Of a stretch of 64,000 nt of DNA, positions 17,985-27,621 are shown piece after piece (within the stretch, counting starts at the first letter, position 1; the number at the start of each line of letters is the position of its first letter). The notes below the pieces were generated by a model. It was given only the letters and a program-made list of their open reading frames with translations, was not told where the DNA came from and ran no database searches. The stretch is from Natronospira elongata (GTDB lineage: Bacteria; Pseudomonadota; Gammaproteobacteria; Natronospirales; Natronospiraceae), in NCBI RefSeq assembly GCF_034931365.1, contig NZ_JAYGII010000006.1, forward strand, positions 1 through 64,000, given 5' to 3'. A program made the position numbers and the translations under genes.

Positions 17985-19363
17985 GAAGCGGACTCCGCTT
18001 GTTTGCTCAAAGCCTCTCTTTCGGCATCGGCGGCTTCGGGCATGAGCCAGGCGCTGCCGGCACCGGCCAGGCAGAGGCCTATGATGCAGAGCATCATGAC
18101 GTTGAGGCCGAAGACATGGGCCACCAGGCCGAGCCCCGCGGCTGCCAGGGTGAGCATGCCGATGGCGGTATTGGAGAAGGCGACCCAGGTGGGCCGGTCA
18201 GCGGCGGGAGCGGCATCCACCAGCCAGGTCTTTCGGCCCAGGCGGACGCCGGCCTCGGCCAGGCCGATCAGGACGAAAACCAGGGCATAGACCGGGGCGG
18301 TGCGCAGGCTCTCGGGCAGCACCGCCACCAGCAGGGCGAGGACACCGGCCGCTGCGGCCAGCAGGGCGCTCCAGAACAATACCTTGCGCGAGGAGGCGTC
18401 GGAGAACTTGCCCCAGAAGGGGCTGCCGATCACCTGTGCCACGCCCACCGCAATCACGAAGGTGCCCAGGCCCACCGCACCGGCTTCCAGGATGCCCTGG
18501 CCGAAGAGCACAAACAGCGGCGTTGCCACTTCCACGGTGAGCAACAGGGTGCGGGCGATGAGATAGCGCCGGTAGCCGCTCAGCTCCCGCAGCAGGCGCA
18601 GGCCCTGAGACGCCTCATCAATGGCATTGCGACCGCCGGCGGTGGCCCCCGGTTCTTCCCGGATCAGTCCGAACAGGCCGGCGGCCAGGAACCAGAGGAT
18701 CGCGCCCAGAAAGATCAGGCCAAGGTAGACCACCATGTCCTCGCCGCGGCCGATATATTGATTGATGAGCAGGCCGGCGGCGATGGTCAGGGCGCCGCCA
18801 ATGGCTGCCCGGTTGGCCAGCAGCCGCCCCCGGCGTCCCTTGGGAATGGTCTTGCCGACCACGTCCTGAAAGGCCACCGAGGCGGTACCGCTGGCGATGG
18901 CGTAGATGGCAAGCAGGATCACGATGGCCCAGCCCGCCTCGTGGGCAGGGAGAAAGACCGCGGCCGGGACCATCAGCAGCAGGCAGGCGGCCTGAGTGAG
19001 GCCGGAAAAAATCCAGAAGAACTTGCGCCGGGCCACCGAGCGGATCAGTCCGGCAATGGCCAATTGGGGCAGCAGGGAGCCGGCCTGCTTGATGGGCATG
19101 AGCAGGCCGATCAGAAAGGCCGGCGCACCCAGGGCGGCCAACAGCCAGGGCAGCACCACATTGGGTCCCGCCACCTGCTCGGCCAGCTTGCTGCTGGCGC
19201 CATTGCTCACATTGAGCAGATAGTTGCGGGGCAGATTGGTGCAGGCGGACTCGGGAATGGCCTGGCAGAGGCGATCGGTCTGATCATCCCCGCTCAGCAC
19301 CGCATAGGCACGATTGCTCAGTTGTTCCGGGTCGCGCACCTTGACCTCGACAGATTCGCTCAC
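17981..19363 (-). CDS. MFS transporter, tandem paralogue B
   Basis: 460 residues, about 12 membrane helices after an unusual 60-residue soluble N terminus. Shares with the adjacent upstream MFS gene the blocks QVAGPNVVLPWLL, GLLMPIKQ, VAFQDVVGKTIPKGRRG, RKTWLVDAAPAADRPTWVA and FSNTAIG. GKTIPKGRRG corresponds to the MFS cytoplasmic loop. Substrate unknown. It follows its paralogue by 59 bases and overlaps the small membrane-protein gene by four bases. Confidence 0.85.
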   Translation of the reverse strand: MSESVEVKVRDPEQLSNRAYAVLSGDDQTDRLCQAIPESACTNLPRNYLLNVSNGASSKLAEQVAGPNVVLPWLLAALGAPAFLIGLLMPIKQAGSLLPQLAIAGLIRSVARRKFFWIFSGLTQAACLLLMVPAAVFLPAHEAGWAIVILLAIYAIASGTASVAFQDVVGKTIPKGRRGRLLANRAAIGGALTIAAGLLINQYIGRGEDMVVYLGLIFLGAILWFLAAGLFGLIREEPGATAGGRNAIDEASQGLRLLRELSGYRRYLIARTLLLTVEVATPLFVLFGQGILEAGAVGLGTFVIAVGVAQVIGSPFWGKFSDASSRKVLFWSALLAAAAGVLALLVAVLPESLRTAPVYALVFVLIGLAEAGVRLGRKTWLVDAAPAADRPTWVAFSNTAIGMLTLAAAGLGLVAHVFGLNVMMLCIIGLCLAGAGSAWLMPEAADAEREALSKQAESAS

Positions 19364-19422
19364 GGCGGTCTCCGCTGGATCGAAAGACGACAGAGTTTAA
19401 CAGAGGCCCTGACGCCTCCGGA

Positions 19423-20787
19423 TCAGAGTGTGCGTGCCGGATCGCCGTTGACATCCACTGCCTGTTCCGGTGCCGGCAGGCGGGTGAGGGCGATCAGGGC
19501 GAGCAGGATCAGGGCCATCAGGGTCATGACCATGGCGTTGAGCCCGACTAAGTCGCCGATCAGGCCAAGGGAGCCGGCGGCCAGGGCCACCCCGCCGATG
19601 GCGGTGTTGGAGAAGGCCACCCAGGTGGGCCGGTCGGCCGGCGGGGCGGCGTCCACCAGCCAGGTCTTGCGACCAATGTTGGCGGCCGACTCACCCAGTC
19701 CAAGCAGGGCGAAGATGGCCATGTACCAGACCACGTTGAGCCAGTCGGAGGGCAGCACGGCGGTGGCCAGGGTCATGCCGCCGGCGGCCAGTCCGAGCAG
19801 GGCCGCGGACAACAGCACGGCCCTTGAGGAGCGATCGGCGATCACGCCCCAGAACAGACTGCCGACAATATGGGCCACGCCGACCGCCAGGATGAAAAGA
19901 CCCAGATTGGCCGGATCCTTGTTGAGCACTTCCTGGGAGTGAAGGATGTAGAAGGGGGTGGCTATCTCCACCCCCAGCAGGCCGGCCCTGAGCAGGATGA
20001 ACCAGCGAAAGCCGGGGATGCGGCGAAACCAGCTCAGCCCGGCTTTCACTTCCTGGGTGAAACGCCGGGCATGGGGTTCGGCATCGCCCGGCATCTCGTG
20101 AATGCGGGCTACGGCCAGTGAAGAGAGCACCCAGAGGGCGGCGCCAAAGGCAATCAGGCCGAGATAAACGTATTCCGCCTGATCCTCACCGATGTAACGG
20201 GTCAGGAGCAGCCCGGCCACCACCGTGAGCATGCCCCCCAGCGCGAAACGGTTGGCAATCAGGTGACCGCGCCGTCCCTTGGGAATGGTCTTGCCGGTGA
20301 CATCCTGGAAGGCCACGCTGCCCATGCCACCGGCCAGGCTGAACAGGCCCAGCAGAGCCACCACCGCCAGGGCGGCGCCGGTTGGGGGCAGCAGGGCGGC
20401 GGCCGGAATCATGCCCAGCAGACACAGGGCCTGAATCACCCCGGACCAGAACCAGAACCCCTTGCGCAGGCGAAAACGCCGCATCCAGCCGGACACCACC
20501 AGCTGGGGAATCAGCTTGCCGGTCTGCTTCACCGGCATGAGCAGCCCCACCAGGGCGGCCGGTGCGCCCATGGCGCCCAGCAGCCAGGGCAGGACCACGG
20601 CGGGGCCGGCGACCTGATCGGCGAGACGGGTGGCGGCGCCATTGCCCAGGTTCATGAAGTAATTGCCCGGCAGATGGGGATCGCGCTGATCGGGAGTGAG
20701 ATCCAGTCGCTTGCGGTCGCCACTGAGGGCGACATAGGTCCTTTCGGCGAGGGCCTGTCGACGCCGGCGCCCCTGGGAGTCGGCCAT
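19423..20787 (-). CDS. MFS transporter, tandem paralogue A
   Basis: 454 residues from ATG 20787 (MADSQGRRRRQALAERTY), with AAGGA about 11 bases upstream; a longer frame to 20907 would run through the end of nudC and is unlikely. Conserved blocks QVAGPAVVLPWLL, GLLMPVKQ, VAFQDVTGKTIPKGRRG and RKTWLVDAAPPADRPTWVA mark it as a duplicate of the following MFS gene. Both share a soluble N-terminal segment with a P-x-N-Y-x-x-N-x-x-NGA pattern before the first helix. It starts five bases after the nudC stop. Confidence 0.86.
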   Translation of the reverse strand: MADSQGRRRRQALAERTYVALSGDRKRLDLTPDQRDPHLPGNYFMNLGNGAATRLADQVAGPAVVLPWLLGAMGAPAALVGLLMPVKQTGKLIPQLVVSGWMRRFRLRKGFWFWSGVIQALCLLGMIPAAALLPPTGAALAVVALLGLFSLAGGMGSVAFQDVTGKTIPKGRRGHLIANRFALGGMLTVVAGLLLTRYIGEDQAEYVYLGLIAFGAALWVLSSLAVARIHEMPGDAEPHARRFTQEVKAGLSWFRRIPGFRWFILLRAGLLGVEIATPFYILHSQEVLNKDPANLGLFILAVGVAHIVGSLFWGVIADRSSRAVLLSAALLGLAAGGMTLATAVLPSDWLNVVWYMAIFALLGLGESAANIGRKTWLVDAAPPADRPTWVAFSNTAIGGVALAAGSLGLIGDLVGLNAMVMTLMALILLALIALTRLPAPEQAVDVNGDPARTL

Positions 20788-20792
20788 GGTAT

Positions 20793-21692
20793 CTACTGTC
20801 CTTTCTGCAGCCAGTCCTCGATCAGGCGACGGGCCACGGAGTGGTGGGTGGGCAACTGCAGGCCTTGCTCGGCGACGGCGGTGCGCAGGTCCTCGCGGCG
20901 CCACCATTCGGCATCGCGCAGTTCGCCATCCAGGCAGCGGATGGTCGCATCCCGGCTTTCGGCTGTATAGGCCAGCATCAGGGAGCCGGGAAAGGGCCAG
21001 GGCTGTGAGTCGAAGTAGCGCAGGCTGGCCGGGGCGATCCGCAGGCCGGCCTCCTCATGGATCTCGCGGATGGCAGCGGCCTCCGCCGTCTCGCCGGGCG
21101 AGACGAAACCCGCCAGCACCGAGCGACGAGAGGCGGGCCAGCTTGGTTGGCGGGCCAGCAGCAGTCGGTCCTGGTGACATACGGCAACGATGACCGCCGG
21201 GTCGGTGCGGGGGAAATGCCGTCGACCGCAGTCCGGGTTGCTGCATTGGCGGGACAGGCCGGCCGGCCCGCGCTCGGTGGGATGGCCGCAGCGGCCGCAG
21301 AAACCGTGGGTATCGTGCCAGTGGATCAGGGATTTTGCCCGCGCCAGCCACTGCCAGTCCTGCCGGCTGAGATCGGCAGCCATGGCGCGCAGTTCGGCAA
21401 AGTCACCCCCAGGGATCCGCTGCCGTGGTGTGAATCGGCGCAGGCGCACGGCGAAGCAGGGCGCGCCATCCCATTCCCCCAGCCAAACCGGGGTGTCGGC
21501 ATGATCCAGCAGTTCAGATGCCTCGGCCCGGCGGGGTGCCAGCAGGCGGATGGGCCCGGCCGCCGTTTCCCGACAGTCGAGGAAGACCCGCTCCTCGCAG
21601 ATCGGCAGAATCCGGCTGTCGGCATCCTGCCAGCGACGCTCAAGGGCTTTCGGATCGAGAAAGTCGTGTTCCTGTGTGGCGCTGCTCACCAT
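20793..21692 (-). CDS. nudC: NAD+ diphosphatase / NAD-capped RNA decapping Nudix hydrolase NudC
   Basis: 299 residues (E. coli NudC about 257). Seen in order: a variable N-terminal domain, a zinc ribbon FCGRCG...CSNPDCG, the Nudix box (GFVSPGETAEAAAIREIHEEAGL) and the NudC-specific SQPWPFPGSLM. The enzyme splits NAD(H) to NMN and AMP and removes NAD caps from RNA. Start taken at ATG 21692, inside the stop region of the lipoprotein gene (seven-base overlap, ATGGTGA); GTG 21689 is an alternative. The longer frame to 21740 has no support. Confidence 0.93.
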   Translation of the reverse strand: MVSSATQEHDFLDPKALERRWQDADSRILPICEERVFLDCRETAAGPIRLLAPRRAEASELLDHADTPVWLGEWDGAPCFAVRLRRFTPRQRIPGGDFAELRAMAADLSRQDWQWLARAKSLIHWHDTHGFCGRCGHPTERGPAGLSRQCSNPDCGRRHFPRTDPAVIVAVCHQDRLLLARQPSWPASRRSVLAGFVSPGETAEAAAIREIHEEAGLRIAPASLRYFDSQPWPFPGSLMLAYTAESRDATIRCLDGELRDAEWWRREDLRTAVAEQGLQLPTHHSVARRLIEDWLQKGQ

Positions 21693-22159
21693 TCCACATC
21701 GCGTCCCGCCCGGCGCCATTCGGCCCGGATCACTCGCCATTCCCCGTCTTCTTCCAGATCCAGGGTCAGGGTGATATCGAAGGCATCGGCCTGCAGTCGG
21801 CCCCCGCCGGTATCGGCCATGCCGGCCAGCAGACGGACGTCGGCACGCACGCTGGTGACCAGATCAATGTCACGAATGCGGCTCAGGATGCGCGGATTCT
21901 GATGGCGCATGAAATAGACCCGAACCAGATCGCGCAGGCCGTCCTTGTCATGGCCGGACTCATCCTGGTAGCGCTCGGATATATGGCGCATCAGCCGTCG
22001 CGTGGAGCGATCCTCGGCCGCCTCTTCGGCCGCTGCGATCACCGCCCGCACTTGCGTTTCCGGATCATCCGGCTCTCCCCCGCAGGCCGAGACCAGCGCG
22101 GCGAAGGTCAGCAGCAGTATGGCGCCCGTTAAAGCCCGAGTGTGATGAAGCGTTTTCAT
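21686..22159 (-). CDS. Putative lipoprotein, unknown
   Basis: 157 residues from ATG 22159. A lipoprotein signal (ALTGAILLLTFAALVSAC, lipobox LVSAC) precedes a helical N-terminal half (QVRAVIAAAEEAAEDR) and a C-terminal beta half (FDITLTLDLEEDGEWRVIRAEWR), a layout like SnoaL/NTF2-type periplasmic domains, though this was not confirmed. It opens the minus-strand run that continues through nudC to tamB. The ribosome site is weak. Confidence 0.68.
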   Translation of the reverse strand: MKTLHHTRALTGAILLLTFAALVSACGGEPDDPETQVRAVIAAAEEAAEDRSTRRLMRHISERYQDESGHDKDGLRDLVRVYFMRHQNPRILSRIRDIDLVTSVRADVRLLAGMADTGGGRLQADAFDITLTLDLEEDGEWRVIRAEWRRAGRDVEW

Positions 22160-22205
22160 AGTGATCAGTCTACAGCCTGTTCGAGTATTGCAATGCATTA
22201 GTGTC

Positions 22206-22234
22206 TTGTCAGCCTGCGGGAGGCTCATTACAAT
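22206..22234 (+). promoter_or_regulatory. Sigma-70 promoter for the unknown secreted-protein gene
   Basis: TTGTCA (22206-22211), exact 17-base spacer, TACAAT (22229-22234). The predicted start of transcription, near 22241, lies about 70 bases before the ATG of the downstream gene. Confidence 0.65.
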
Positions 22235-22311
22235 GGGATATAAGGCCCAGGGTTTACGGGCTTTTGGTATAAGGGTGGTAACCTCAGAAGTACAGAAGAA
22301 TGGAGGGGGAG

Positions 22312-23508
22312 ATGAAAGACGGGTTCAATCCTGCCATCCAAGTGATTGCTGTTTTCACCATCCTGATTGGCCTTTTCTGTATTGCGCAAGCCTCTGCCGC
22401 CTCGGTCGAGCGGGTTCATGTCTGCAGCCAGTGTGTTGACGGTGATGCCGCTTTTGAGGAGGCCAAGGCTATCGCTGAAGTTAAGTGCGAAGCGGCGAGT
22501 GGTGGGGCTTCCAGCTATGAAGACGGATATGGCGAACCTGGTCTCGCGCCAGCCTGCAGTATTCCAGATGAAACCCTGTTCCTGTTTGAGCCCGACCAGC
22601 AGGAGGTGTACGCATTTGACGTCCACTATTCCCTTCCCGGTGTTGGTCAAGCGGAGTTCTTGGTCGTTTCTGCAGACATCAGTCTTGCGACCGCTGAGGA
22701 AATCCGCACGGGCTGGGGCCTGTATCTGGAATATTTGGCTATGATCGAAGACGTTGAAATGCGGATGGCCGAGTTTTTGCAGCCGAACGGCAACACGCCT
22801 TCTTACGGGCCATTAAGTATCGGGGTGAGTGATTCCGATGAAATCGCATGCCCTAGTGGGACCGCATTAGAAGCCTTGGGCGATCACGCAAAGCTGACTC
22901 AATTGAAAGAGCAGGCAGTTTCGGAGTTCCAATCAGCTTACGAGGACCGCTTATCAGGATATGGCGTCACACTAGCAATTAGTGGGGGTTGGCTGTCGAT
23001 AGATGCAGGGCCTTTGGGCGCAGGGTTGAATTTTGACCTTGAGAGAGAAGAAAGCATTGAGCTGGAAGAGCATTGGAGAGCTTATTTCGACTTCATGGAA
23101 GATGGCAGTAATGGCTGGGCCAGCATTTCGGATGATCCCGACTTTCTTGCTTTTAGGTTTGTCTTGGAGCCCTCAACTGATGGAGAGTTGAGCGTAACAA
23201 TGGAGTTGGATCCAAGTCTCAGCCGTGTACATGGCGAGGAGGGGTGGTTGACCGAGCCACATGATCGCAGTGAGTTAGATGACTGTAGTCGTCAGCGCCT
23301 AGAGCAGGCCGTGGCTGATGGGCAGATCATTGATCCAAACTCGAATTTCAATTTCGGTGGAATAAGCGGAGTTGATGTGACTGAAACAGGTCCACATGTA
23401 AATCCTGGTGGGCGCTATATCACTGTGTGTTACCAGTTTACTGCCAGCGTGGAAAGTACGGATGAGATCCTGGCGCAATGGGTCGAATGCGCCACACACG
23501 AGCCATAG
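22312..23508 (+). CDS. Secreted protein of unknown function, atypical base composition
   Basis: 398 residues. Start at ATG 22312 with GGAGGGGG five bases upstream; an ATG four codons earlier overlaps this ribosome site. A signal peptide (VIAVFTILIGLFCIAQASAA) precedes a mature part beginning SVERVHVCSQCVDGDAAFEEAK. Six or more cysteines, many Asp/Glu, and no recognised domain. The codon third positions are visibly less GC-rich than in flanking genes (ATT, TTT, AAA, TTA are common), suggesting recent acquisition. It has its own promoter and a hairpin after the stop, so it is a single-gene unit. Confidence 0.72.
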   Translation: MKDGFNPAIQVIAVFTILIGLFCIAQASAASVERVHVCSQCVDGDAAFEEAKAIAEVKCEAASGGASSYEDGYGEPGLAPACSIPDETLFLFEPDQQEVYAFDVHYSLPGVGQAEFLVVSADISLATAEEIRTGWGLYLEYLAMIEDVEMRMAEFLQPNGNTPSYGPLSIGVSDSDEIACPSGTALEALGDHAKLTQLKEQAVSEFQSAYEDRLSGYGVTLAISGGWLSIDAGPLGAGLNFDLEREESIELEEHWRAYFDFMEDGSNGWASISDDPDFLAFRFVLEPSTDGELSVTMELDPSLSRVHGEEGWLTEPHDRSELDDCSRQRLEQAVADGQIIDPNSNFNFGGISGVDVTETGPHVNPGGRYITVCYQFTASVESTDEILAQWVECATHEP

Positions 23509-23530
23509 GACTAACAGCAAAGTGACCAGA

Positions 23531-23560
23531 TGATGGGCCCACCAACTGCTGGGCCCATCA
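23531..23560 (+). terminator. Hairpin after the unknown secreted-protein gene
   Basis: Perfect 11-bp arms TGATGGGCCCA / TGGGCCCATCA with an eight-base loop, starting 23 bases after the stop codon. No long T-run follows (TTAGCC), so it could also act as an mRNA 3' stabiliser. Confidence 0.55.
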
Positions 23561-23684
23561 TTAGCCCACATGTCACGCTAGGCCTAAGGAAGGGAGCGAA
23601 AGTATCCAGTTTTTGATGGTATGAGGGCCTATGTGCATAGGCTGCCTTTAAGATCTGGGAGAGTGTTTTCGATTCAGCCCGGTC

Positions 23685-23760
23685 AATCGCGGATAGATCC
23701 GCTCCCACGGCGGCTTCAGCCTGCGCCACAGGCACCGTGGGAGCGAATTCATTCGCGATG
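23685..23760. repeat. REP-like palindromic element, copy 1
   Basis: Two inverted copies of a roughly 26-base unit: left ATCGCGGATAGATCCGCTCC and right GGGAGCGAATTCATTCGCGA, separated by about 24 bases. The same unit recurs at 57681-57755. The 362-base gap 23509-23870 otherwise holds only the hairpin at 23531-23560; no gene was seen in it. Confidence 0.75.
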
Positions 23761-23870
23761 TGGAGCTTACCGCCCCGCAGCCGGAACGCGCCCCCGTCAC
23801 CCTCGTCAAAGGGCAATCGCCAGCCGAAAGCCAACGCACACTGCTTACAATCATTCCCTCGCCCTGACCC

Positions 23871-24530
23871 TCAAGCCAGCCGCCGACCGATCCATACATC
23901 ACCCCGGCGGTAGACACGGGAATAGCCGACGTGCTGTTCCAGCCAGGCGAAGGTCTCGTCGCGGTAGAAGCAGACGTGGGTGGGGTCGTGACGGTAGCGC
24001 CAGCGGGCGAAGCGGGCGTCTTCGGTCAGTCGGCCGGTCATCACCGCGAGCACGCCGCCCGGTCGCAGCAGCTCGGTCAGTCGGCGAAATTCCCGGCCCG
24101 GGTGGAAGAAGTGCTCCGCCGTTTCGGTGCAGCTGATGAAATCATAGCGTCCCGACAGTGCCGCCGGTTCTGCCCGGAAGCAGGGGTCATAGGCCGTGGT
24201 GGGCAGGCCGGCGGCGGTGAGCATGTCCGCGAGGACCGCTGCCGGGCCGCAGCCGTAGTCCAGGCCCTGTGAACCCGGTTGCAGCTGTTGTTGCAGCGGG
24301 TCGGCCACCCTGGAGAGAAACTGCCGATAGCCGGGATCGGCCGGATCGTTCTGGTGCAGGGCGTATTCCGCCCTTTCCCTGGCCGGGTTGGGGCGTTGCT
24401 CGGGGTCAAGCCAGGTTAGGCGGCAATCCGGGCAGCGCCGGTAGCGGCGGCCCCGGCGGGCGTCGATGCAGAACAGACGGCCCTGGCGGGTGTCGCAGAG
24501 GGGGCAGGAGGGAGCGGCTTGCCTGGACAT
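23871..24530 (-). CDS. Class I methyltransferase with N-terminal zinc ribbon
   Basis: 219 residues from ATG 24530 (MSRQAAPSCPLC). Seen: a four-cysteine ribbon CPLCDTR...RRCPDCRL, then SAM motif I GLDYGCGPAAVLADML, acidic loop TTAYDPCF, FISCTETAEHFFHPGREF and LLRPGGVLAVMTG. This matches methyltransferase domain family 23 with a CxxC...CxxC head. Substrate unknown. It is a single gene, divergent from the aminotransferase gene (197-base gap). Confidence 0.82.
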   Translation of the reverse strand: MSRQAAPSCPLCDTRQGRLFCIDARRGRRYRRCPDCRLTWLDPEQRPNPARERAEYALHQNDPADPGYRQFLSRVADPLQQQLQPGSQGLDYGCGPAAVLADMLTAAGLPTTAYDPCFRAEPAALSGRYDFISCTETAEHFFHPGREFRRLTELLRPGGVLAVMTGRLTEDARFARWRYRHDPTHVCFYRDETFAWLEQHVGYSRVYRRGDVWIGRRLA

Positions 24531-24727
24531 AAGGGGCGTTTTTCGGTATTCTACAAGGTCTTCGGCGCCATGCCGAACAGCGAGGATTGTACACGAACCG
24601 GGCGGATTCCGGGCGCGGGGCCAGCAGGCCCCAGTCGTTCGAGCATTCCGTCCGGTATTTGTTTTTGGGGCCACCGAACCCGGAGTCTGTTTGCTTCAGG
24701 GTTCCCAACAGAAGAGAGGCCGGAGCC

Positions 24728-26233
24728 ATGTCGGTACTCGACAAACTCAGGGAAATTCGCGCCGTGGGCGGCGCTACACTCACCAGTGGGCTGTCCGACG
24801 ATGTGATCAGTCGTTTTGCCGAGCAGGATCCACTGCTGGTCCAGGCCGTGGACGAGGCGCTGGCGGTGTTCGCCGAGCTCAAGGGTGACTACGGTGACAT
24901 GCTGAACCTGGATGAAGAGCAGCAGATCCAGGAAATTCAGGGGCGCTTCGTCAATTTCTACCCCGATGATGCCGTCAATCCCTATGTGACCCTGGCGGCC
25001 CGTGGGCCCTGGATCGTGACCGCCAAGGGTGCGGTGCTGCATGACAACGGCGGCTACGGCATGCTCGGCATGGGCCATGCCCCCGAGCGGGTGCTTGAGG
25101 CCATGAACCGGCCGCACGTCATGGCCAACATCATGACCGCCAATTTCAGTCAGCGCCGCCTGGTGGACGCCCTGGAACGCGAGATTGGTCATGCCCGCGG
25201 CGGCGACTGCCCCTTCGATCGCTTCCTGTGCATGAACTCCGGTTCCGAGGCCGTGACCGTGGCGGCCCGTATCGCTGACGTCAATGCCAAGATCGCCACC
25301 GATGAGGGTGGCCCCCATGCCGGGAAGGCGATTCGTCGCATGGCCCTGGTGGGCGGTTTCCATGGCCGTACCGATCGGCCGGCCCAGTTCTCCGACTCCA
25401 GTCGCGGCACCTATCAGAAGCATCTGGCCAGCTTCCGCGACCGCGATGAGGATCTGGTGACCGTGGAAGTGAACAATGTCGAGGACCTCAAGGCGAGGTT
25501 CGCCCAGGCCGAGGCGGATGGCGTATTCATCGAGGGACTGTTCATCGAACCGGTGATGGGTGAGGGCAATCCCGGCATGGCCATTACCCCCGAGTTCTAC
25601 CAGGCCGCTCGAGAGCTGACCCGTGAGCATGGCACCCTGCTGCTGGTGGACAGCATTCAGGCCGGCCTGCGTGCCACCGGCTGTCTGTCCATTGTCGATT
25701 ACCCCGGCTTCGAGAAGCTGGACGGTCCGGACATGGAGAGCTATTCCAAGGCCCTGAACGCCGGTCAGTATCCCCTGTCCGTCTTGGCCATGAACGAGCG
25801 TGCCGCGAGCCTCTATCGTAAGGGCATCTACGGCAACACCATGACCGCCAATCCGCGCGCCATGGACGTGGGCGTGGCGGTGCTGGAATCCATCAGTGAC
25901 GAGTTGCGCGCCAACATCCGCGATCGCGGTCAGGAATGCGTGGACAAGCTGGAAGCGCTGAAGACCGAGCTGGCGGGCAAGATCACCAAGGTCCAGGGCA
26001 CCGGTCTGCTCTTCTCCTGCGAACTGGATAGCGGCGAGTACAAGTGCTACGGCGCCGGCTCCACCGAGGAGTACATGCGTACCCGCGGCCTGGGCGTGAT
26101 CCACGGCGGCGAGAACTCCCTGCGCTTCACGCCCCATTTTGACATCACCTCCGAAGAGGTCGATCTGATGATCGAGGCCGTGCGTGACGCCCTGGAACAT
26201 GGGCCTCGCAAGGAAATGCGCGAGACCGGCTGA
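24728..26233 (+). CDS. Class III PLP-dependent aminotransferase
   Basis: 501 residues, longer than usual 430-residue omega-aminotransferases because of a 60-residue N-terminal extension. Seen: MNSGSEAVTVAARIA (PLP phosphate site), GGFHGRTDRPAQ, D308 in LLLVDSIQAGLRATG (the usual D-E-V-Q-T-G varied to D-S-I-Q-A-G), and Schiff-base K341 in SYSKALNAGQYP. Start at ATG 24728 (MSVLDKLREIRAVGG). The amino donor is not identifiable; 4-aminobutyrate, lysine or another omega-amine are possible. A strong terminator follows, so it is a single-gene unit, separate from the ABC operon downstream. Confidence 0.85.
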   Translation: MSVLDKLREIRAVGGATLTSGLSDDVISRFAEQDPLLVQAVDEALAVFAELKGDYGDMLNLDEEQQIQEIQGRFVNFYPDDAVNPYVTLAARGPWIVTAKGAVLHDNGGYGMLGMGHAPERVLEAMNRPHVMANIMTANFSQRRLVDALEREIGHARGGDCPFDRFLCMNSGSEAVTVAARIADVNAKIATDEGGPHAGKAIRRMALVGGFHGRTDRPAQFSDSSRGTYQKHLASFRDRDEDLVTVEVNNVEDLKARFAQAEADGVFIEGLFIEPVMGEGNPGMAITPEFYQAARELTREHGTLLLVDSIQAGLRATGCLSIVDYPGFEKLDGPDMESYSKALNAGQYPLSVLAMNERAASLYRKGIYGNTMTANPRAMDVGVAVLESISDELRANIRDRGQECVDKLEALKTELAGKITKVQGTGLLFSCELDSGEYKCYGAGSTEEYMRTRGLGVIHGGENSLRFTPHFDITSEEVDLMIEAVRDALEHGPRKEMRETG

Positions 26234-26291
26234 GTTTCTGCCCTCTGCCAGGCACCGCTTTCGCTGGCCAGTACAGGGAAAGCGTCCCGGG

Positions 26292-26328
26292 AAAGCCCCG
26301 TTCAATGATTGAACGGGGCTTTCTTTTA
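26292..26328 (+). terminator. Strong rho-independent terminator after the aminotransferase gene
   Basis: Perfect 14-bp stem AAAGCCCCGTTCAA / TTGAACGGGGCTTT with a three-base loop, followed by TCTTTT. Confidence 0.9.
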
Positions 26329-26434
26329 TAACCTTCAAGTGCCTCCGAAGTTGCTGATGTATCCGGGAAAGCGAAATAAGCACGGTTGTCTGAACCCTAT
26401 CTGACCGTTACAGTTCCCGACGAACGGCCGTCTC

Positions 26435-26463
26435 CCGTCATGGCCCTGTCATAAAACTGAAAG
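26435..26463 (+). promoter_or_regulatory. Pho-box-like PhoB site upstream of the ABC importer operon
   Basis: CTGTCATAAAACTGAAA (26446-26462) matches the Pho box CTGTCATAWAWCTGTCA except in two late bases. A further upstream half-site CCGTCAT (26435-26441) has the correct four-base spacer, giving three 7-mers at 11-base steps: CCGTCAT, CTGTCAT, CTGAAAG. It lies about 80 bases before the importer start codon. Confidence 0.65.
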
Positions 26464-26542
26464 GCCCCTCTGGCATCCTCGACCGTCGGTTTTTGCCCGA
26501 ATCTTCCCCGGTTCGGCACGGCAGGTATTTCCGGAGGTCATG

Positions 26543-27613
<1,071 letters not shown>

Positions 27614-27621
27614 CATCAACC

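Noticed and set aside
17999..19942. 647-codon plus-strand frame opposite the two MFS genes
   Set aside because: Gln/Gly/His-rich shadow spanning two real genes and their gap; no start signal or homology.
24551..26383. 610-codon minus-strand frame opposite the aminotransferase
   Set aside because: It runs through the aminotransferase terminator and mirrors its codons; no motif recognised.
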